Origin: Arcobacter sp.
GTDB taxonomy: Bacteria; Campylobacterota; Campylobacteria; Campylobacterales; Arcobacteraceae
Reading direction: 5' to 3'
Assembly (NCBI GenBank): GCA_003252105.1
Contig: QKDL01000072.1
Location: 1 to 48,893 of the forward strand
DNA length: 48,893 nucleotides
The position numbers and the translations under genes were made by a program. Under the pieces are notes generated by a model that was not told the DNA's origin, searched no databases, and was given only the letters and a program-made list of their open reading frames with translations. The first letter of the stretch is position 1; every line of letters starts with the position of its first letter. Positions 36,459 to 46,650 of the stretch are shown here, piece by piece.

Positions 36459-37169
36459 ATGACAGATAAAGTATTTGATAAATCAATAACAAAACAGTTC
36501 GAGTTTGATGAAGAGGTTGCATCAGTATTTGATGATATGTTAAACCGTTCTGTACCATTTTATAAAGAGATGCAAAGATTAACAATAAACTTTGCACTTA
36601 ACTATTTGGAAGATGAAGATAAAGTATATGATTTAGGTTGTTCTACAGCATCAACTTTAATTGAACTTAGTAAACATTCATCTAAAAAACTTCAATTAAT
36701 AGGAATAGACAATTCAGAAGCTATGCTTGAAAGAGCAACAAATAAATGCAAAGCTTTTGGTGTTGATATTAAGTTTATAAATGAAGATTTACACAACACA
36801 AGTTTTGATGATGCAAAATTGATAATATCAAACTATACCCTGCAATTTATACGACCTCTTCAAAGAGAAAAATTAGTTAAAAAAATCTATAATAGTTTAC
36901 AAAATAATGGTGTTTTTATTTTTAGTGAAAAGGTTATTTCATCAGATAAAGTTTTATCAAAACAATCTATTGATGAATATTATGAGTTTAAAAAAACTCA
37001 AGGTTATAGTGAATATGAAATATCTCAAAAAAGAGAAGCCTTAGAAAATGTTCTTATACCATACACTGAAGAAGAAAATAAAAAAATGATTTTAGATGCA
37101 GGTTTTACCCACTGTGAAACTCTTTTCAAATGGGTGAATTTTGCTACATTTATTGCAATAAAAAAATAG
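36459..37169 (+). CDS. cmoA: Carboxy-S-adenosyl-L-methionine synthase
   Basis: A 236-residue CmoA, making carboxy-SAM for the cmo5U34 tRNA wobble modification. SAM motif [35 protein letters not shown] and the NYTLQFIRP stretch are characteristic, along with N-terminal [24 protein letters not shown]. No cmoB is nearby. It begins a run of same-direction genes (cmoA-bcp-pgbA-like-glcD-yihY). Confidence 0.95.
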   Translation: MTDKVFDKSITKQFEFDEEVASVFDDMLNRSVPFYKEMQRLTINFALNYLEDEDKVYDLGCSTASTLIELSKHSSKKLQLIGIDNSEAMLERATNKCKAFGVDIKFINEDLHNTSFDDAKLIISNYTLQFIRPLQREKLVKKIYNSLQNNGVFIFSEKVISSDKVLSKQSIDEYYEFKKTQGYSEYEISQKREALENVLIPYTEEENKKMILDAGFTHCETLFKWVNFATFIAIKK

Positions 37170-37188
37170 ATACTTAAAAGGAAATTTA

Positions 37189-37695
37189 ATGTTAGAAATT
37201 GGACAGACTGCACCAAGTTTTTGTGCTCAAAACCAAGATAATATAGAGATATGTTCTAGAGATTTATTAGGGAAATGGATTGTATTATATTTTTATCCAA
37301 GAGATTTAACTCCAGGATGCACAACTGAAGCTTGCGATTTTACAGCTGCTGAACCACAATTTGATGATTTAGATGCAATTATTTTAGGTGTAAGCCCAGA
37401 TGATAGTGCAAAACATAGAAAATTTATTGAAAAACACAATTTAAATATCACTTTATTAGCTGATGTTGATAAAAAAATGTGTGAAGACTATGGTGTATGG
37501 CAATTAAAAAAATTTATGGGTAGAGAAAGTATGGGAGTTGTTAGAACAACTTTTATTATTAATCCTGATGGTACAATTGCAGCAGTTTGGCCAAAAGTAA
37601 GTGTTAGAAAGAAAAAAACTGTAAAAGGTGAAAAAATTGAAGTTTTACATGTGGATGAAGTAAAAGAAAAACTTCAAGAATTACAAGCTAAATAA
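37189..37695 (+). CDS. bcp: Thioredoxin-dependent thiol peroxidase (Bcp/PrxQ)
   Basis: A 168-residue peroxiredoxin. The active site is YFYPRDLTPGCTTEACDF with peroxidatic C44 and resolving C49, the Bcp/PrxQ spacing. GVSPDD, HRKFIEKHNLNITLLAD and RTTFIINPDG follow. It reduces hydrogen peroxide and organic peroxides using thioredoxin. It follows cmoA by 19 bases. Confidence 0.96.
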   Translation: MLEIGQTAPSFCAQNQDNIEICSRDLLGKWIVLYFYPRDLTPGCTTEACDFTAAEPQFDDLDAIILGVSPDDSAKHRKFIEKHNLNITLLADVDKKMCEDYGVWQLKKFMGRESMGVVRTTFIINPDGTIAAVWPKVSVRKKKTVKGEKIEVLHVDEVKEKLQELQAK

Positions 37696-37703
37696 GGAAA
37701 AAA

Positions 37704-38783
37704 ATGAATCTATTTACAAAAAGTTTAATCACAATATTTTCTACTACAATTTTATTTCAAACATTGTATGCAAAAGATACTACATGCTACAAAAGAAATT
37801 GGTTAAAACCTTCAACAATTGAAACTATAACACTTGATGGTGGTGAGTGTAAAGGTGAATTTAACTTTAAACAAATGAAAGAAAATGGTTGGAAACTAAA
37901 AGACTTAAAGATTGAAAAAGGTGAAAAAGGTTTAAACTATGTTTATATTTTTACAGATAAAGAATTAATTTCAATCGATACAGTTAACTTTATGAAAAAC
38001 AAATCTTCTAAGCTTGATTATACAACAACAACTACTACTATAAAAGAGATTTCAGATGACACAATTATTATTCAAAAAGGTGATTTAAGACCTGGACAAA
38101 GTGCAGTAATTGAACATAAGTATGAAAATGGCCAAAGTATGATAGTTTCAAGTGCTTATGTAATAGAATCTAATGAAACAAGTTCAAAACTAAAACTTAT
38201 GCCTTTTTTAGATATTAAACAAAATGCAATTCCAACAGCTAATAGGAGTGCATCAGTTGGGGATAATGTAATCATTAACTACCTTTATAATGCTTCATTG
38301 ATTATTGCTCCATCAAAAGATGCTTTTACTCAAACTAGAAATAAATATGCTGATATAAACTTTTTACATTCAGATATGTTTGGGGCAAGACTTAAAATAG
38401 ATGAAGAACCACTACCATCAAAACAAACAATCCAAGATTTTGCAATGTCTCAAAATCTTGGAACGGTATTTTTTATAATTGGTAGTAAATTATATATTGT
38501 AGATTCAAGAACATTCACAATTTTAGATGAAGAAACAATATCATATAACTTTATGGAAAATAAAATGATGCCATTTTTTACAAGGGTAGAAAAAATTGAA
38601 AAGTCTGTAATTAGTTCCCTACTAAATATTTCAGAATGGTCAACTTTTATAAAAGATTTTTTAGAGGATAAAAGAACAGAAGATGAAGTTCTTTTAGAGG
38701 ATGAGATTCAAAATGAAAATCTTCAAGTAAAAATTGAAATTTATAATAACTATTATAAAACACTATTAGGATTAAATAAATGA
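37704..38783 (+). CDS. Periplasmic protein with plasminogen-binding N-terminal (PgbA-like) domain
   Basis: A 359-residue exported protein with a signal peptide ending near LYAKD. The region about 110-290 (GDLRPGQSAVIEHKYENG, YADINFLHSDMFGARLKIDE, PSKQTIQDFAMSQNLGTVFF) resembles the N-terminal domain of H. pylori PgbA, which I recall as PGBA_N. The Lys-rich C-terminal plasminogen-binding tail of PgbA is not present, although it ends in Lys (GLNK). The host-protein-binding function is therefore not implied. It is eight bases from bcp, and its stop overlaps the glcD start by four bases. Confidence 0.82.
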   Translation: MNLFTKSLITIFSTTILFQTLYAKDTTCYKRNWLKPSTIETITLDGGECKGEFNFKQMKENGWKLKDLKIEKGEKGLNYVYIFTDKELISIDTVNFMKNKSSKLDYTTTTTTIKEISDDTIIIQKGDLRPGQSAVIEHKYENGQSMIVSSAYVIESNETSSKLKLMPFLDIKQNAIPTANRSASVGDNVIINYLYNASLIIAPSKDAFTQTRNKYADINFLHSDMFGARLKIDEEPLPSKQTIQDFAMSQNLGTVFFIIGSKLYIVDSRTFTILDEETISYNFMENKMMPFFTRVEKIEKSVISSLLNISEWSTFIKDFLEDKRTEDEVLLEDEIQNENLQVKIEIYNNYYKTLLGLNK

Positions 38784-40168
38784 TAAATCAAGAACATTTA
38801 GACTACTTTATATCGATTGTAGGTAGTGAAAATGTAAAAAGTGATAAAGCTCATCAAATAGCATATTCATATGATGCTACAAGAGAAAGATTTGAGCCAG
38901 ATGCAGTTGTTTTCCCAAGAGATGAACAAGATGTATCAAATATTTTAAAATATTGCAATGAACATCAAATAGTTATAGTACCAAGAGGTGCTGGAAGTGG
39001 ATTTACAGGTGGTGCACTTCCAGCAAATGGTGGAATAATCTTAAGCTTAGAAAGACATATGAATAAACTGCTTGAGATTGATATGGAAAATATGGTTGGT
39101 GTTGTTCAGCCAGGACTTATCAATATGCAATTTCAAAAAGCAGTTGAAGAGGTTGGACTTTTTTATCCACCAGATCCAGCAAGTGAGGAATACTCAACAT
39201 TAGGTGGAAATGTTTCTGAAAATGCAGGTGGAATGAGAGCTGCTAAATATGGTATTACAAAAGATTATGTAGTAGCGTTAAGAGCTGTTTTACCAAATGG
39301 AGATATTATAACAGCTGGTAAAAAAACTATTAAAGATGTTGCAGGATACAATACAGCAGGTATTTTAATAGCAAGTGAAGGGACATTGGCTGTTATTACT
39401 GAAATAACTCTAAAACTAATCCCTAAACCAAAATTTAAACAAACATATATGGGAGTATTCCCAGATGTAAACAAAGCTATGAATGCTGTGTTTAAATCAC
39501 TTGCAAGTGGTGCAAATCCAGTTGCAATGGAGTTTTTAGATGCACTTGTAATCAAAGCTTTAAAACAAAAATTTCCTCAAGTAGAACTTCCTGAAAATGC
39601 AGGAGGAGTTTTAGTTGGAGATGTAGATGGAAGTAGCCAAGCTGAAATTGATTCGCAACTAAATACGCTAAAAGAGTCTTTTGCAAATTATGGTTCAATT
39701 GATTTTATAGTAGCAAAAGATGAAAACCATGGAAAATCTCTTTGGTTTGCAAGAAGAAATGCAAGTCCAGCAACTATGATTTACGGTACAAAAAAACTAA
39801 ATGAAGATATCTCTGTTCCAAGAAGTAAACTTCCTGAAGCATTAGAAGGTATCTATAAAATTGGTGATAAATATGGATTTAATGTTCCATGTTTTGGACA
39901 TGCAGGAGATGGAAATATCCATGTAAATGTAATGGTTAAAGATAAAACAAATGCAAAAGAGATGGAAGATGGTCACAAAGCAATTGAAGAGATTTTTCAA
40001 TTTGTAGTTGATATGGGTGGAACACTTTCAGGAGAGCATGGGATAGGACTTTCAAAAGCACCATTTATGAATATTGCATTCAATGATGCTGAGTTGAATC
40101 TATTTAAAAATATTAAAAAAGCTTTTGACCCAAATAATATTTTAAACCCATTTAAGATGGGATTATAA
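38780..40168 (+). CDS. glcD: FAD-linked oxidase, glycolate oxidase subunit GlcD-like
   Basis: A 462-residue FAD-binding oxidase of the GlcD/lactate dehydrogenase family. The FAD domain has VPRGAGSGFTGGALP, LGGNVSENAGGMRAAKYGIT and the C-terminal domain GHAGDGNIHVNV with SGEHGIG. It oxidises a 2-hydroxy acid such as glycolate or D-lactate. No glcE or iron-sulfur glcF is adjacent; the next gene is yihY-like. The start is coupled to the previous gene by a four-base overlap. Confidence 0.95.
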   Translation: MINQEHLDYFISIVGSENVKSDKAHQIAYSYDATRERFEPDAVVFPRDEQDVSNILKYCNEHQIVIVPRGAGSGFTGGALPANGGIILSLERHMNKLLEIDMENMVGVVQPGLINMQFQKAVEEVGLFYPPDPASEEYSTLGGNVSENAGGMRAAKYGITKDYVVALRAVLPNGDIITAGKKTIKDVAGYNTAGILIASEGTLAVITEITLKLIPKPKFKQTYMGVFPDVNKAMNAVFKSLASGANPVAMEFLDALVIKALKQKFPQVELPENAGGVLVGDVDGSSQAEIDSQLNTLKESFANYGSIDFIVAKDENHGKSLWFARRNASPATMIYGTKKLNEDISVPRSKLPEALEGIYKIGDKYGFNVPCFGHAGDGNIHVNVMVKDKTNAKEMEDGHKAIEEIFQFVVDMGGTLSGEHGIGLSKAPFMNIAFNDAELNLFKNIKKAFDPNNILNPFKMGL

Positions 40169-40178
40169 AAGAGTAATT

Positions 40179-40979
40179 TTGGAAGAACCAGAATTTGTAA
40201 AAAATCCAATAAAAAGTTTGCTAAAAATATTAGATTCATTTTTTAATGATGATACAACTTATTATGCAGCAAGTCTTAGTTTTTTTACAATATTTTCTCT
40301 TCTTCCAATTATAACTTTACTTATTGCAATTATTTCAAGTATAGATGTAGTTCAAGATTATTTAGATGTTTTTATTAAATATACCTTTGATATTTTAAAT
40401 CCAACTCATTCAGAAACTTTCATAAAATCTTTTGAAAACTATATATCAAATTCTAATAAACTAGGATTTTTAGGTTTTATTTATATGTTTTTTGTTTTTA
40501 TTATGTTCTTTAAAGATTATGAATATATAGTAAATAAAATACATGATGCAAAAAGAAAACCATTACTTACATCTTTTTTCTTTTATCTATTTTTTCTAGT
40601 TACACTGCCTCTATTATTAGCATTATTAAATATAGCTTTATCATTTTATGAAAACAATATTATAAATTGGCTTTTGACTTTTTCTTTTGCATGGCTTATT
40701 TTTTATGGCTTATTTAAATTAAGTGTAAATAAATACATATATCCTAGAGCTGCAGCAATATCTTCTTTAATTACATTAATTGTATTATCTATTACAAAAA
40801 ACTTATTTGTTTACTATGTTATATATAACAAAACATATACTACTATTTATGGTTCATTAGCAATTTTACTATTTTCATTCTTTTGGATATATGTATCTTG
40901 GATTATATATTTATATGGAATAAAAATGTGTCATAAATTAAACATCAAAGAGGAAAGAAAAAAATCATATAATGATTAA
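40179..40979 (+). CDS. YihY/BrkB-family membrane protein
   Basis: A 266-residue protein with six membrane segments. The opening FFNDDTTYYAASLSFFTIFSLLPIITLLIA is the YihY/BrkB signature (AaslaF...sl.P). It starts at TTG 40179, ten bases after glcD. The family was once called tRNA-processing ribonuclease BN by mistake; the true function is unknown, possibly transport. It is convergent with the HlyD gene (four-base overlap). Confidence 0.9.
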   Translation: MEEPEFVKNPIKSLLKILDSFFNDDTTYYAASLSFFTIFSLLPIITLLIAIISSIDVVQDYLDVFIKYTFDILNPTHSETFIKSFENYISNSNKLGFLGFIYMFFVFIMFFKDYEYIVNKIHDAKRKPLLTSFFFYLFFLVTLPLLLALLNIALSFYENNIINWLLTFSFAWLIFYGLFKLSVNKYIYPRAAAISSLITLIVLSITKNLFVYYVIYNKTYTTIYGSLAILLFSFFWIYVSWIIYLYGIKMCHKLNIKEERKKSYND

Positions 40980-42541
40980 CGCTCATGAAGAGCACTATCT
41001 TTTGTTTTAAGTATAGGTTTTAATATAAAATCTAAAATTGTCTTTTTTCCTGTAACTATTTCAATGTTTGCAACCATCCCTGGAATTATTGGATATTGTT
41101 GATTATTGTGTTCTAAATAGTTTTTATTTGTTTCTATCATTATCTTATAAAAACTTTTCCCCTCTTTATTTTCATCATCTTTTATTGTATCAGCTGAAAT
41201 CTCTTTTATTTTACCTTCTAAAGCACCATATATAGAAAAATCATAAGCAGATATTTTTATAATTACTTTTTGTGTGGGGTTTATAAAGGCAATATCTTTT
41301 GGATCAATTTTTGCTTCAACAAGTAAGATTTCACTATTTGGAACTATTTCTATCAAATCAACACCTGATCTTACAACTCCACCTATAGTGTTTGTGTATA
41401 TTAATTTAACTATTCCATCAACAGGAGAAACAATAATTGTTTTATCTAATTTATCTTGTTCAAAAACTAATTTAGATTCATACTTATTAATCTCTGAATT
41501 GACCTCTTGTAATTTATGTGTAGCTTCTGATTTAAAATTTTTTATTTTCTCAACTAATTTACTTATACTCTCTTTTATTGAAAGTTTTGATCTAGGAATT
41601 GATAATTTTACAGATGTATATTCACCTAAAAGGTCATTATATTTTCTCTTTATTGTTATTAATTCTATATTAGATTTTGCTTTTTTTTCAACCAGTTTTC
41701 TAATTGTTTCCATCTCTTCTTTTATTAATTGTAAAGATCTAAAAAGTTGATCTTTTTTACTTTCAAGTTCCAGTAATTCATGTTTTTTTTGTTCAATCTG
41801 CAAATTCAATGTATTTGTTACACTTTTCAATTCTTCAAAACGTATTTTAAATAAATCCCTTTGAATATCTATCACTTCTTGATAATCTTCTAATTTCTCA
41901 ATATCAAACTTTAAAATAGGCATAGGTTTTTCTATATCAATTTTTGATTCCTCTTCTAAACGAATTTTTGATGCTAAAAGATTTTCTAAAAGATTTTTAT
42001 TTTCTGATAATGAGGCTTCAAATCTAGTAGTATCTATTTTCATCAATGCTTGTCCTTTTTTTACAACACTTCCCTCTTTTACTAATAACTCTGAAATAAC
42101 TCCCCCATCTAAGGATTGAATTGTTTGTATTTTTGCAGTAGGTATTACTTTTCCATCGCCTCTTGTTAATTCATCAACTTCAGCCCAATAGGCCCAATAA
42201 ATTGCACTTGAAAAAAACATAGTTATTATAAAAAATAATGCATAAGCATATGTTTCAATTTTTGCATTAGCTTGTGCATATAGGGTATGTACAAAATCTA
42301 CATCTTCCTCCATTTTTGTACTAAATATCCATTTTATTGGTTTTATAATTAAAAATCTAAACAATAAAATCCCAATATAAGATATAAAAGTTAATAACAA
42401 TATAGAAAAAGGTCCATACTCAAATATCATAATATCCAATAATTGTGTTGCATTATTTGTAGTTGCCAATAAAATATTCATCAACTTTAAAATAGCAAAA
42501 AAAATAAACACACTAAAAAGTATTAATAACTCTTTTATCAT
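40976..42541 (-). CDS. HlyD-family type I secretion adaptor with extra N-terminal membrane helices
   Basis: A 521-residue periplasmic adaptor. It has the HlyD plan: membrane helix at about 98-122, biotinyl-lipoyl-like start (RGDGKVIPTAKIQTIQSLDGG, IISELLVKEGSVVKKGQALM), long coiled coil (about 175-345) and the C-terminal lipoyl/beta-barrel part (IVSPVDGIVKLIYTNTIGGVV). Before this lie about 85 additional residues with two more helices (about 5-25 and 48-68), not usual in HlyD. It is the last gene of the secretion operon, its ATG overlapping the ABC gene stop (TAATG). It probably contacts the TolC-OmpA protein. Confidence 0.93.
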   Translation of the reverse strand: MIKELLILFSVFIFFAILKLMNILLATTNNATQLLDIMIFEYGPFSILLLTFISYIGILLFRFLIIKPIKWIFSTKMEEDVDFVHTLYAQANAKIETYAYALFFIITMFFSSAIYWAYWAEVDELTRGDGKVIPTAKIQTIQSLDGGVISELLVKEGSVVKKGQALMKIDTTRFEASLSENKNLLENLLASKIRLEEESKIDIEKPMPILKFDIEKLEDYQEVIDIQRDLFKIRFEELKSVTNTLNLQIEQKKHELLELESKKDQLFRSLQLIKEEMETIRKLVEKKAKSNIELITIKRKYNDLLGEYTSVKLSIPRSKLSIKESISKLVEKIKNFKSEATHKLQEVNSEINKYESKLVFEQDKLDKTIIVSPVDGIVKLIYTNTIGGVVRSGVDLIEIVPNSEILLVEAKIDPKDIAFINPTQKVIIKISAYDFSIYGALEGKIKEISADTIKDDENKEGKSFYKIMIETNKNYLEHNNQQYPIIPGMVANIEIVTGKKTILDFILKPILKTKDSALHER

Positions 42542-44730
42542 TAATCAACCTTCTTAATTTTATTACCATTTAATAAGGCAATTACCTGCTCTTTTTTACC
42601 ATCGGCAATAATCTTTCCATCCTCAATAACTATTAAACGATCAACTATACTTAATATTGACGGTTTATGAGAAACTACAATTAAAGTTCTATCTTGAATA
42701 ATTTTTGAAAGCTTATCTTTAAATCTTTTTTCTGTTAAATCATCCATTGAGTTTGTTGGTTCATCTAATAACAAGATATTAGGTTTTGATAATATAGCTC
42801 GAGCAAGGGTAACTAACTGTCGTTCTCCTCCTGATAATCCCTCTCCTCTCTCTCCAACAATCAAATCATAACCTGCTTCATGTTTACCTAAAATTTCATG
42901 TACTCCTGCAATTTTAGAAGCTTGTAATATCTCTTCATCAGTTGCATAAGGATCACCTATTGTTATGTTATCTTTTATTGTTCCCATAAATAAAAATGGT
43001 TCTTGAGGAACATATCCTATTGCTCGTCTTAAATCTACAGTATCTATTTGTCTAACGTCAGTATTATCAACTAAAACAGATCCTTTATTTGGCTCATAAA
43101 GATTCAATAAAAGTTTAATCAATGTAGACTTTCCAGAACCAATCTTACCAATAATTCCAACTTTTTCACCTTTTTTAATTGTCAAATTTATATTTTTTAA
43201 AATATCAAAATTTCTATCTCTATATGAAAATGTTAAATCTTTAAAAACAATATCACCATCTAAATCTGGTCTACTTAAATAATGTTGTAGATTGTGTCTT
43301 TCTACAGGCATATTCATAATTTCATCTATATTATTAATTGAAAGTATTGTTCTATCTATTCTTATAATCATTGCAACAATTTGAGATATAGGAGCTATAA
43401 CTCTACTATTTAACAGCATAGTAGCAATAATTCCACCCATAGTTAAATCTCCATGACTAGATAAATATACACCACCTGCAACTATAGCAACACTCGATAC
43501 TTGTGCCATAAAACCTGTAAAATAAGTAACTATTTGAGAAAGATGTATAGACTTATTGCCATAATAAGAAGTTTGACTTATCGATTTTTCCCAATGTGTT
43601 CTCATCCTATTTTGAGCTCTTACACCTTTTATTATCTCCAAACCTGTTACTGTCTCAGTTAAAGTAGTTTGTTTAATTTGGTCTTCTTTTACTGAATTTA
43701 AAATTGCATTCTTAATTGGTTTTTGCATAATCAAAGAAAAAATCAATGCAATAAAAACAGTAACTACAGAAATATATCCCAATGGACCTGCCACATAAAA
43801 AATCACAGCAATAAAAATTATAATAAATGGTATATCTACTAAAACTGCTAAAGTTGCAGAGGTAAAAAACTCCCTAACTGATTCAAATGATTGTAATCTA
43901 CTAACAAAAAGTCCTGTTGAAGCTGGTTTGGAATCTAATCTAAGGTTTAATAATTGTTCAAAAATTCTGGCTGACATTCTGATATCTGCTCTTTGGGAAG
44001 CTTGCTCTAAAAAATAAGAACGAATTAATTTTAAGATGAAATCAAAAATTATAATTAAGGATATACCAATAACTAATACCGTTAGAGTATCAATAGCTTT
44101 ATTTGGTAATACTCTATCATAAACATTCATGGTAAATAAAGGTATAAATATAACAAAAAGATTTATAAATATAGCAGCTATAATGATTAATATATATATA
44201 CCAATATTTCTTCTTATAACTTGCCAAAACCAATTTTTAGAATTATCAATTTTCAATTCTTTATCAACATTTTTTTGGAAGTTATAAGCAGCTTTTACTA
44301 AAATAAAGTTATTTATCTTATTTGACCTAGATTCAAGTTCACTTAAACTTATCCATGATTCTCCCATATTTATTTTTGGAAAAATCACTAAAGCTTTTTC
44401 TGATTTTTTATCTATATCTAAAATTAAACATGATTCATTATCATCCAATAATAGCACCACCGGTAGGATTAATTTATTAATACTTTTTAAATCTCTTTTT
44501 ACAGCTTTACAAATTAAACCTATACGTTTAGCAGAACTCATAAACATTGAAGGACTCATAAAAAGTCCATGAATTGGAAGATCTGCTATTAATGATTCTT
44601 TGGATGTAGTACGTTCATAATATTTTGAAAGGAAAAGTAAACACTCTAATAAAGTATCTACTTCCCTTGTTTCTACAATATTGTCAAAATCTTTATCAAA
44701 ATTATTATTACTATCTTGTAACACTTCCAA
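42541..44730 (-). CDS. Type I secretion ABC transporter with C39-like domain (LapB-like)
   Basis: A 729-residue permease/ATPase. Residues about 25-150 form a C39-like domain without the catalytic Cys, used for docking unprocessed substrates (RTX and LapA-type). Six membrane helices (about 170-445) are followed by the ATPase: Walker A GKIGSGKSTL, Q-loop VPQEPFLF, signature LSGGERQL, Walker B ILLLDEPTN and the H-loop VSHKP. It drives export of adhesins from the cytoplasm to the outside. It is 19 bases after the TolC-OmpA gene. Confidence 0.95.
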   Translation of the reverse strand: MEVLQDSNNNFDKDFDNIVETREVDTLLECLLFLSKYYERTTSKESLIADLPIHGLFMSPSMFMSSAKRIGLICKAVKRDLKSINKLILPVVLLLDDNESCLILDIDKKSEKALVIFPKINMGESWISLSELESRSNKINNFILVKAAYNFQKNVDKELKIDNSKNWFWQVIRRNIGIYILIIIAAIFINLFVIFIPLFTMNVYDRVLPNKAIDTLTVLVIGISLIIIFDFILKLIRSYFLEQASQRADIRMSARIFEQLLNLRLDSKPASTGLFVSRLQSFESVREFFTSATLAVLVDIPFIIIFIAVIFYVAGPLGYISVVTVFIALIFSLIMQKPIKNAILNSVKEDQIKQTTLTETVTGLEIIKGVRAQNRMRTHWEKSISQTSYYGNKSIHLSQIVTYFTGFMAQVSSVAIVAGGVYLSSHGDLTMGGIIATMLLNSRVIAPISQIVAMIIRIDRTILSINNIDEIMNMPVERHNLQHYLSRPDLDGDIVFKDLTFSYRDRNFDILKNINLTIKKGEKVGIIGKIGSGKSTLIKLLLNLYEPNKGSVLVDNTDVRQIDTVDLRRAIGYVPQEPFLFMGTIKDNITIGDPYATDEEILQASKIAGVHEILGKHEAGYDLIVGERGEGLSGGERQLVTLARAILSKPNILLLDEPTNSMDDLTEKRFKDKLSKIIQDRTLIVVSHKPSILSIVDRLIVIEDGKIIADGKKEQVIALLNGNKIKKVD

Positions 44731-44749
44731 AATAGATCCTTTAAAATAT

Positions 44750-46624
44750 CTATTTAATTATAAATTCTACCCTTTTTGACAATACAATATCTTCATCCCC
44801 ATTTGCTTTTAAAATCACATTTTCATGTGATTTTCCAAAAGCTTTGAAAAGTTCTAAAATGTTTGTATTTTTTTCAATACTTTTTACATAATCTAAAACT
44901 TTTTCTGCTCTTTTTTTAGATAAATCTAAATTCAATTCATATATTTTTGATTTATTTTTTGCAGATAAAAAAGGTGATGATGCATAACCATTTAATGCAA
45001 TCATTTCGATATCTTTTTCATAGGGTTTTATAGTATTAATTAATCTAGGAATAAAATTATCTAACTGATTTTTATATTCATCTGTCATAACTAACATTCC
45101 ATCTCTTCCTATCGGCATAGAAGAATATGTTTCTTTAAATCTAAATGTTAAAGTAGAAGTATTAAACTCTAATATTCCATTTTCAATATCAGATTTAAAC
45201 TCATTTTTTAAGGCTTCCATTAAAGATATATTTAATGAACCTTTTTTAGTATCTTCTAATGCAGATTTTAATGTAGTTAACTCATCTTCTTTTTCCACAA
45301 CTTTTTTAGTTATGGGTTCGTTACTACAAACTTGTTTAGGTTGGTTTAATATAGTATTTTGAAGTTCTGAATTTAAAGACACCATCACAAAATATAAATT
45401 TGCTAAATCTATTTTGGCATCAATCAATTGAACTCTGGCATTATAAAGGTCAGTTTCTATATCTAGTACATCAACAAATGTTCTACTACCACCTTGAAAT
45501 TGATCTTTATAAATTCTCAAAATATTTTCATTACTTACAACATATCCTTTTAATTCATCTATTTTACTTTTCATATTTGTATAAGAGTGATATGCTGATG
45601 TAATCTCATCAACTACTAATTCAGTTTTACTATCAAGAATTTTTTGTGACTCTTGTAAAAATATTCTTTCTCTGTTTTTAGATATAGTATCTTTCCCACC
45701 ATTATAAAGATTATATTCTAATACTAATCTAGCACTGTAAATATTTCTTTGAGTATCATCTTCTATTAAATCATGATCTCTCATTACATTTAATTGAGCT
45801 GTAATTGTAGGTAAAAACTTAGCTTCTTCTTGATTAATAATAGCTCTTTGCTCACTTATTTTTGCAATTTGAGACAAGATTCTATTATTTTGTTTAATTG
45901 ATTGATTAACTAAAGATTCAATATTTACTGGTAAAGTTGTTCTGTCAATATTTGGCATACATATAGAATCTTTAATATCCATTCCTGTCAATCTTTTAAA
46001 ACTATTTTTAGCAATTTGACTATTATCTACTTCTTCTATATAGTTTTTCTTTGCTAAATGTAATTTTGCTGTTACCTCATGTGTATCTAAAGCATCACTT
46101 GTAACTGCTTCATTATCTTTTGCAGTTATTAAATACCCTTCATGAGTTTTAATATTTTCTTTTGAAAGATTCAGTCTTTCATCATATTTGATTAAATCTA
46201 AATAAGACTTTATAGTATTTAATAAGACTGTCTCAACTTTCTCTTTATTATTAAATTGATTAACCAAGTCTGTATATTTAGCTTCTTCCATTCTAGCAGG
46301 AGTTAATCCTCCATCATATAACAACTGTTCTAATTGTATTTTTGCATTATATCCATCTTGATTAACTGTTTGTGGTTCTTGGTTTTTTTCTTTTATTCTA
46401 CCTTGTTTGTTTTCTCCATAAATTTCTAAATCTAATCTTGGATAAAAACCTCTTTCAAACTCATCAACATACGTTCTATATGCACGGTTATTATCAATTA
46501 TAGATTGTATTTCAGGATTATTTTTTAAGGTGTTATTAACTGCATCTTGTAAAGAAGTAGCATTTACTAAAGATGCTGAAAGTAAAAGTGCGGATAAAAA
46601 CATAGATATTTTAAACCGTTTCAT
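44750..46624 (-). CDS. TolC-like outer-membrane channel fused to an OmpA-like domain
   Basis: A 624-residue protein. A signal peptide (SMFLSALLLSASLVNA) is followed by the TolC/OMF core (about 25-425, with the paired helical repeats NNPEIQSIIDN and NNRILSQIAKISEQRA). Residues about 490-624 look like an OmpA-family peptidoglycan-binding domain (MIALNGYASS, NLDLSKKRAEKVLDYV, VEFIIK). Such a fusion would anchor the exit duct to the cell wall. The start has a strong AAGGAGATAAG ribosome-binding site. It leads the secretion operon (TolC-OmpA, ABC, HlyD) and faces the divergent regulator. Confidence 0.93.
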   Translation of the reverse strand: MKRFKISMFLSALLLSASLVNATSLQDAVNNTLKNNPEIQSIIDNNRAYRTYVDEFERGFYPRLDLEIYGENKQGRIKEKNQEPQTVNQDGYNAKIQLEQLLYDGGLTPARMEEAKYTDLVNQFNNKEKVETVLLNTIKSYLDLIKYDERLNLSKENIKTHEGYLITAKDNEAVTSDALDTHEVTAKLHLAKKNYIEEVDNSQIAKNSFKRLTGMDIKDSICMPNIDRTTLPVNIESLVNQSIKQNNRILSQIAKISEQRAIINQEEAKFLPTITAQLNVMRDHDLIEDDTQRNIYSARLVLEYNLYNGGKDTISKNRERIFLQESQKILDSKTELVVDEITSAYHSYTNMKSKIDELKGYVVSNENILRIYKDQFQGGSRTFVDVLDIETDLYNARVQLIDAKIDLANLYFVMVSLNSELQNTILNQPKQVCSNEPITKKVVEKEDELTTLKSALEDTKKGSLNISLMEALKNEFKSDIENGILEFNTSTLTFRFKETYSSMPIGRDGMLVMTDEYKNQLDNFIPRLINTIKPYEKDIEMIALNGYASSPFLSAKNKSKIYELNLDLSKKRAEKVLDYVKSIEKNTNILELFKAFGKSHENVILKANGDEDIVLSKRVEFIIK

Positions 46625-46650
46625 CTTATCTCCTTTTTATATAAACCAAC

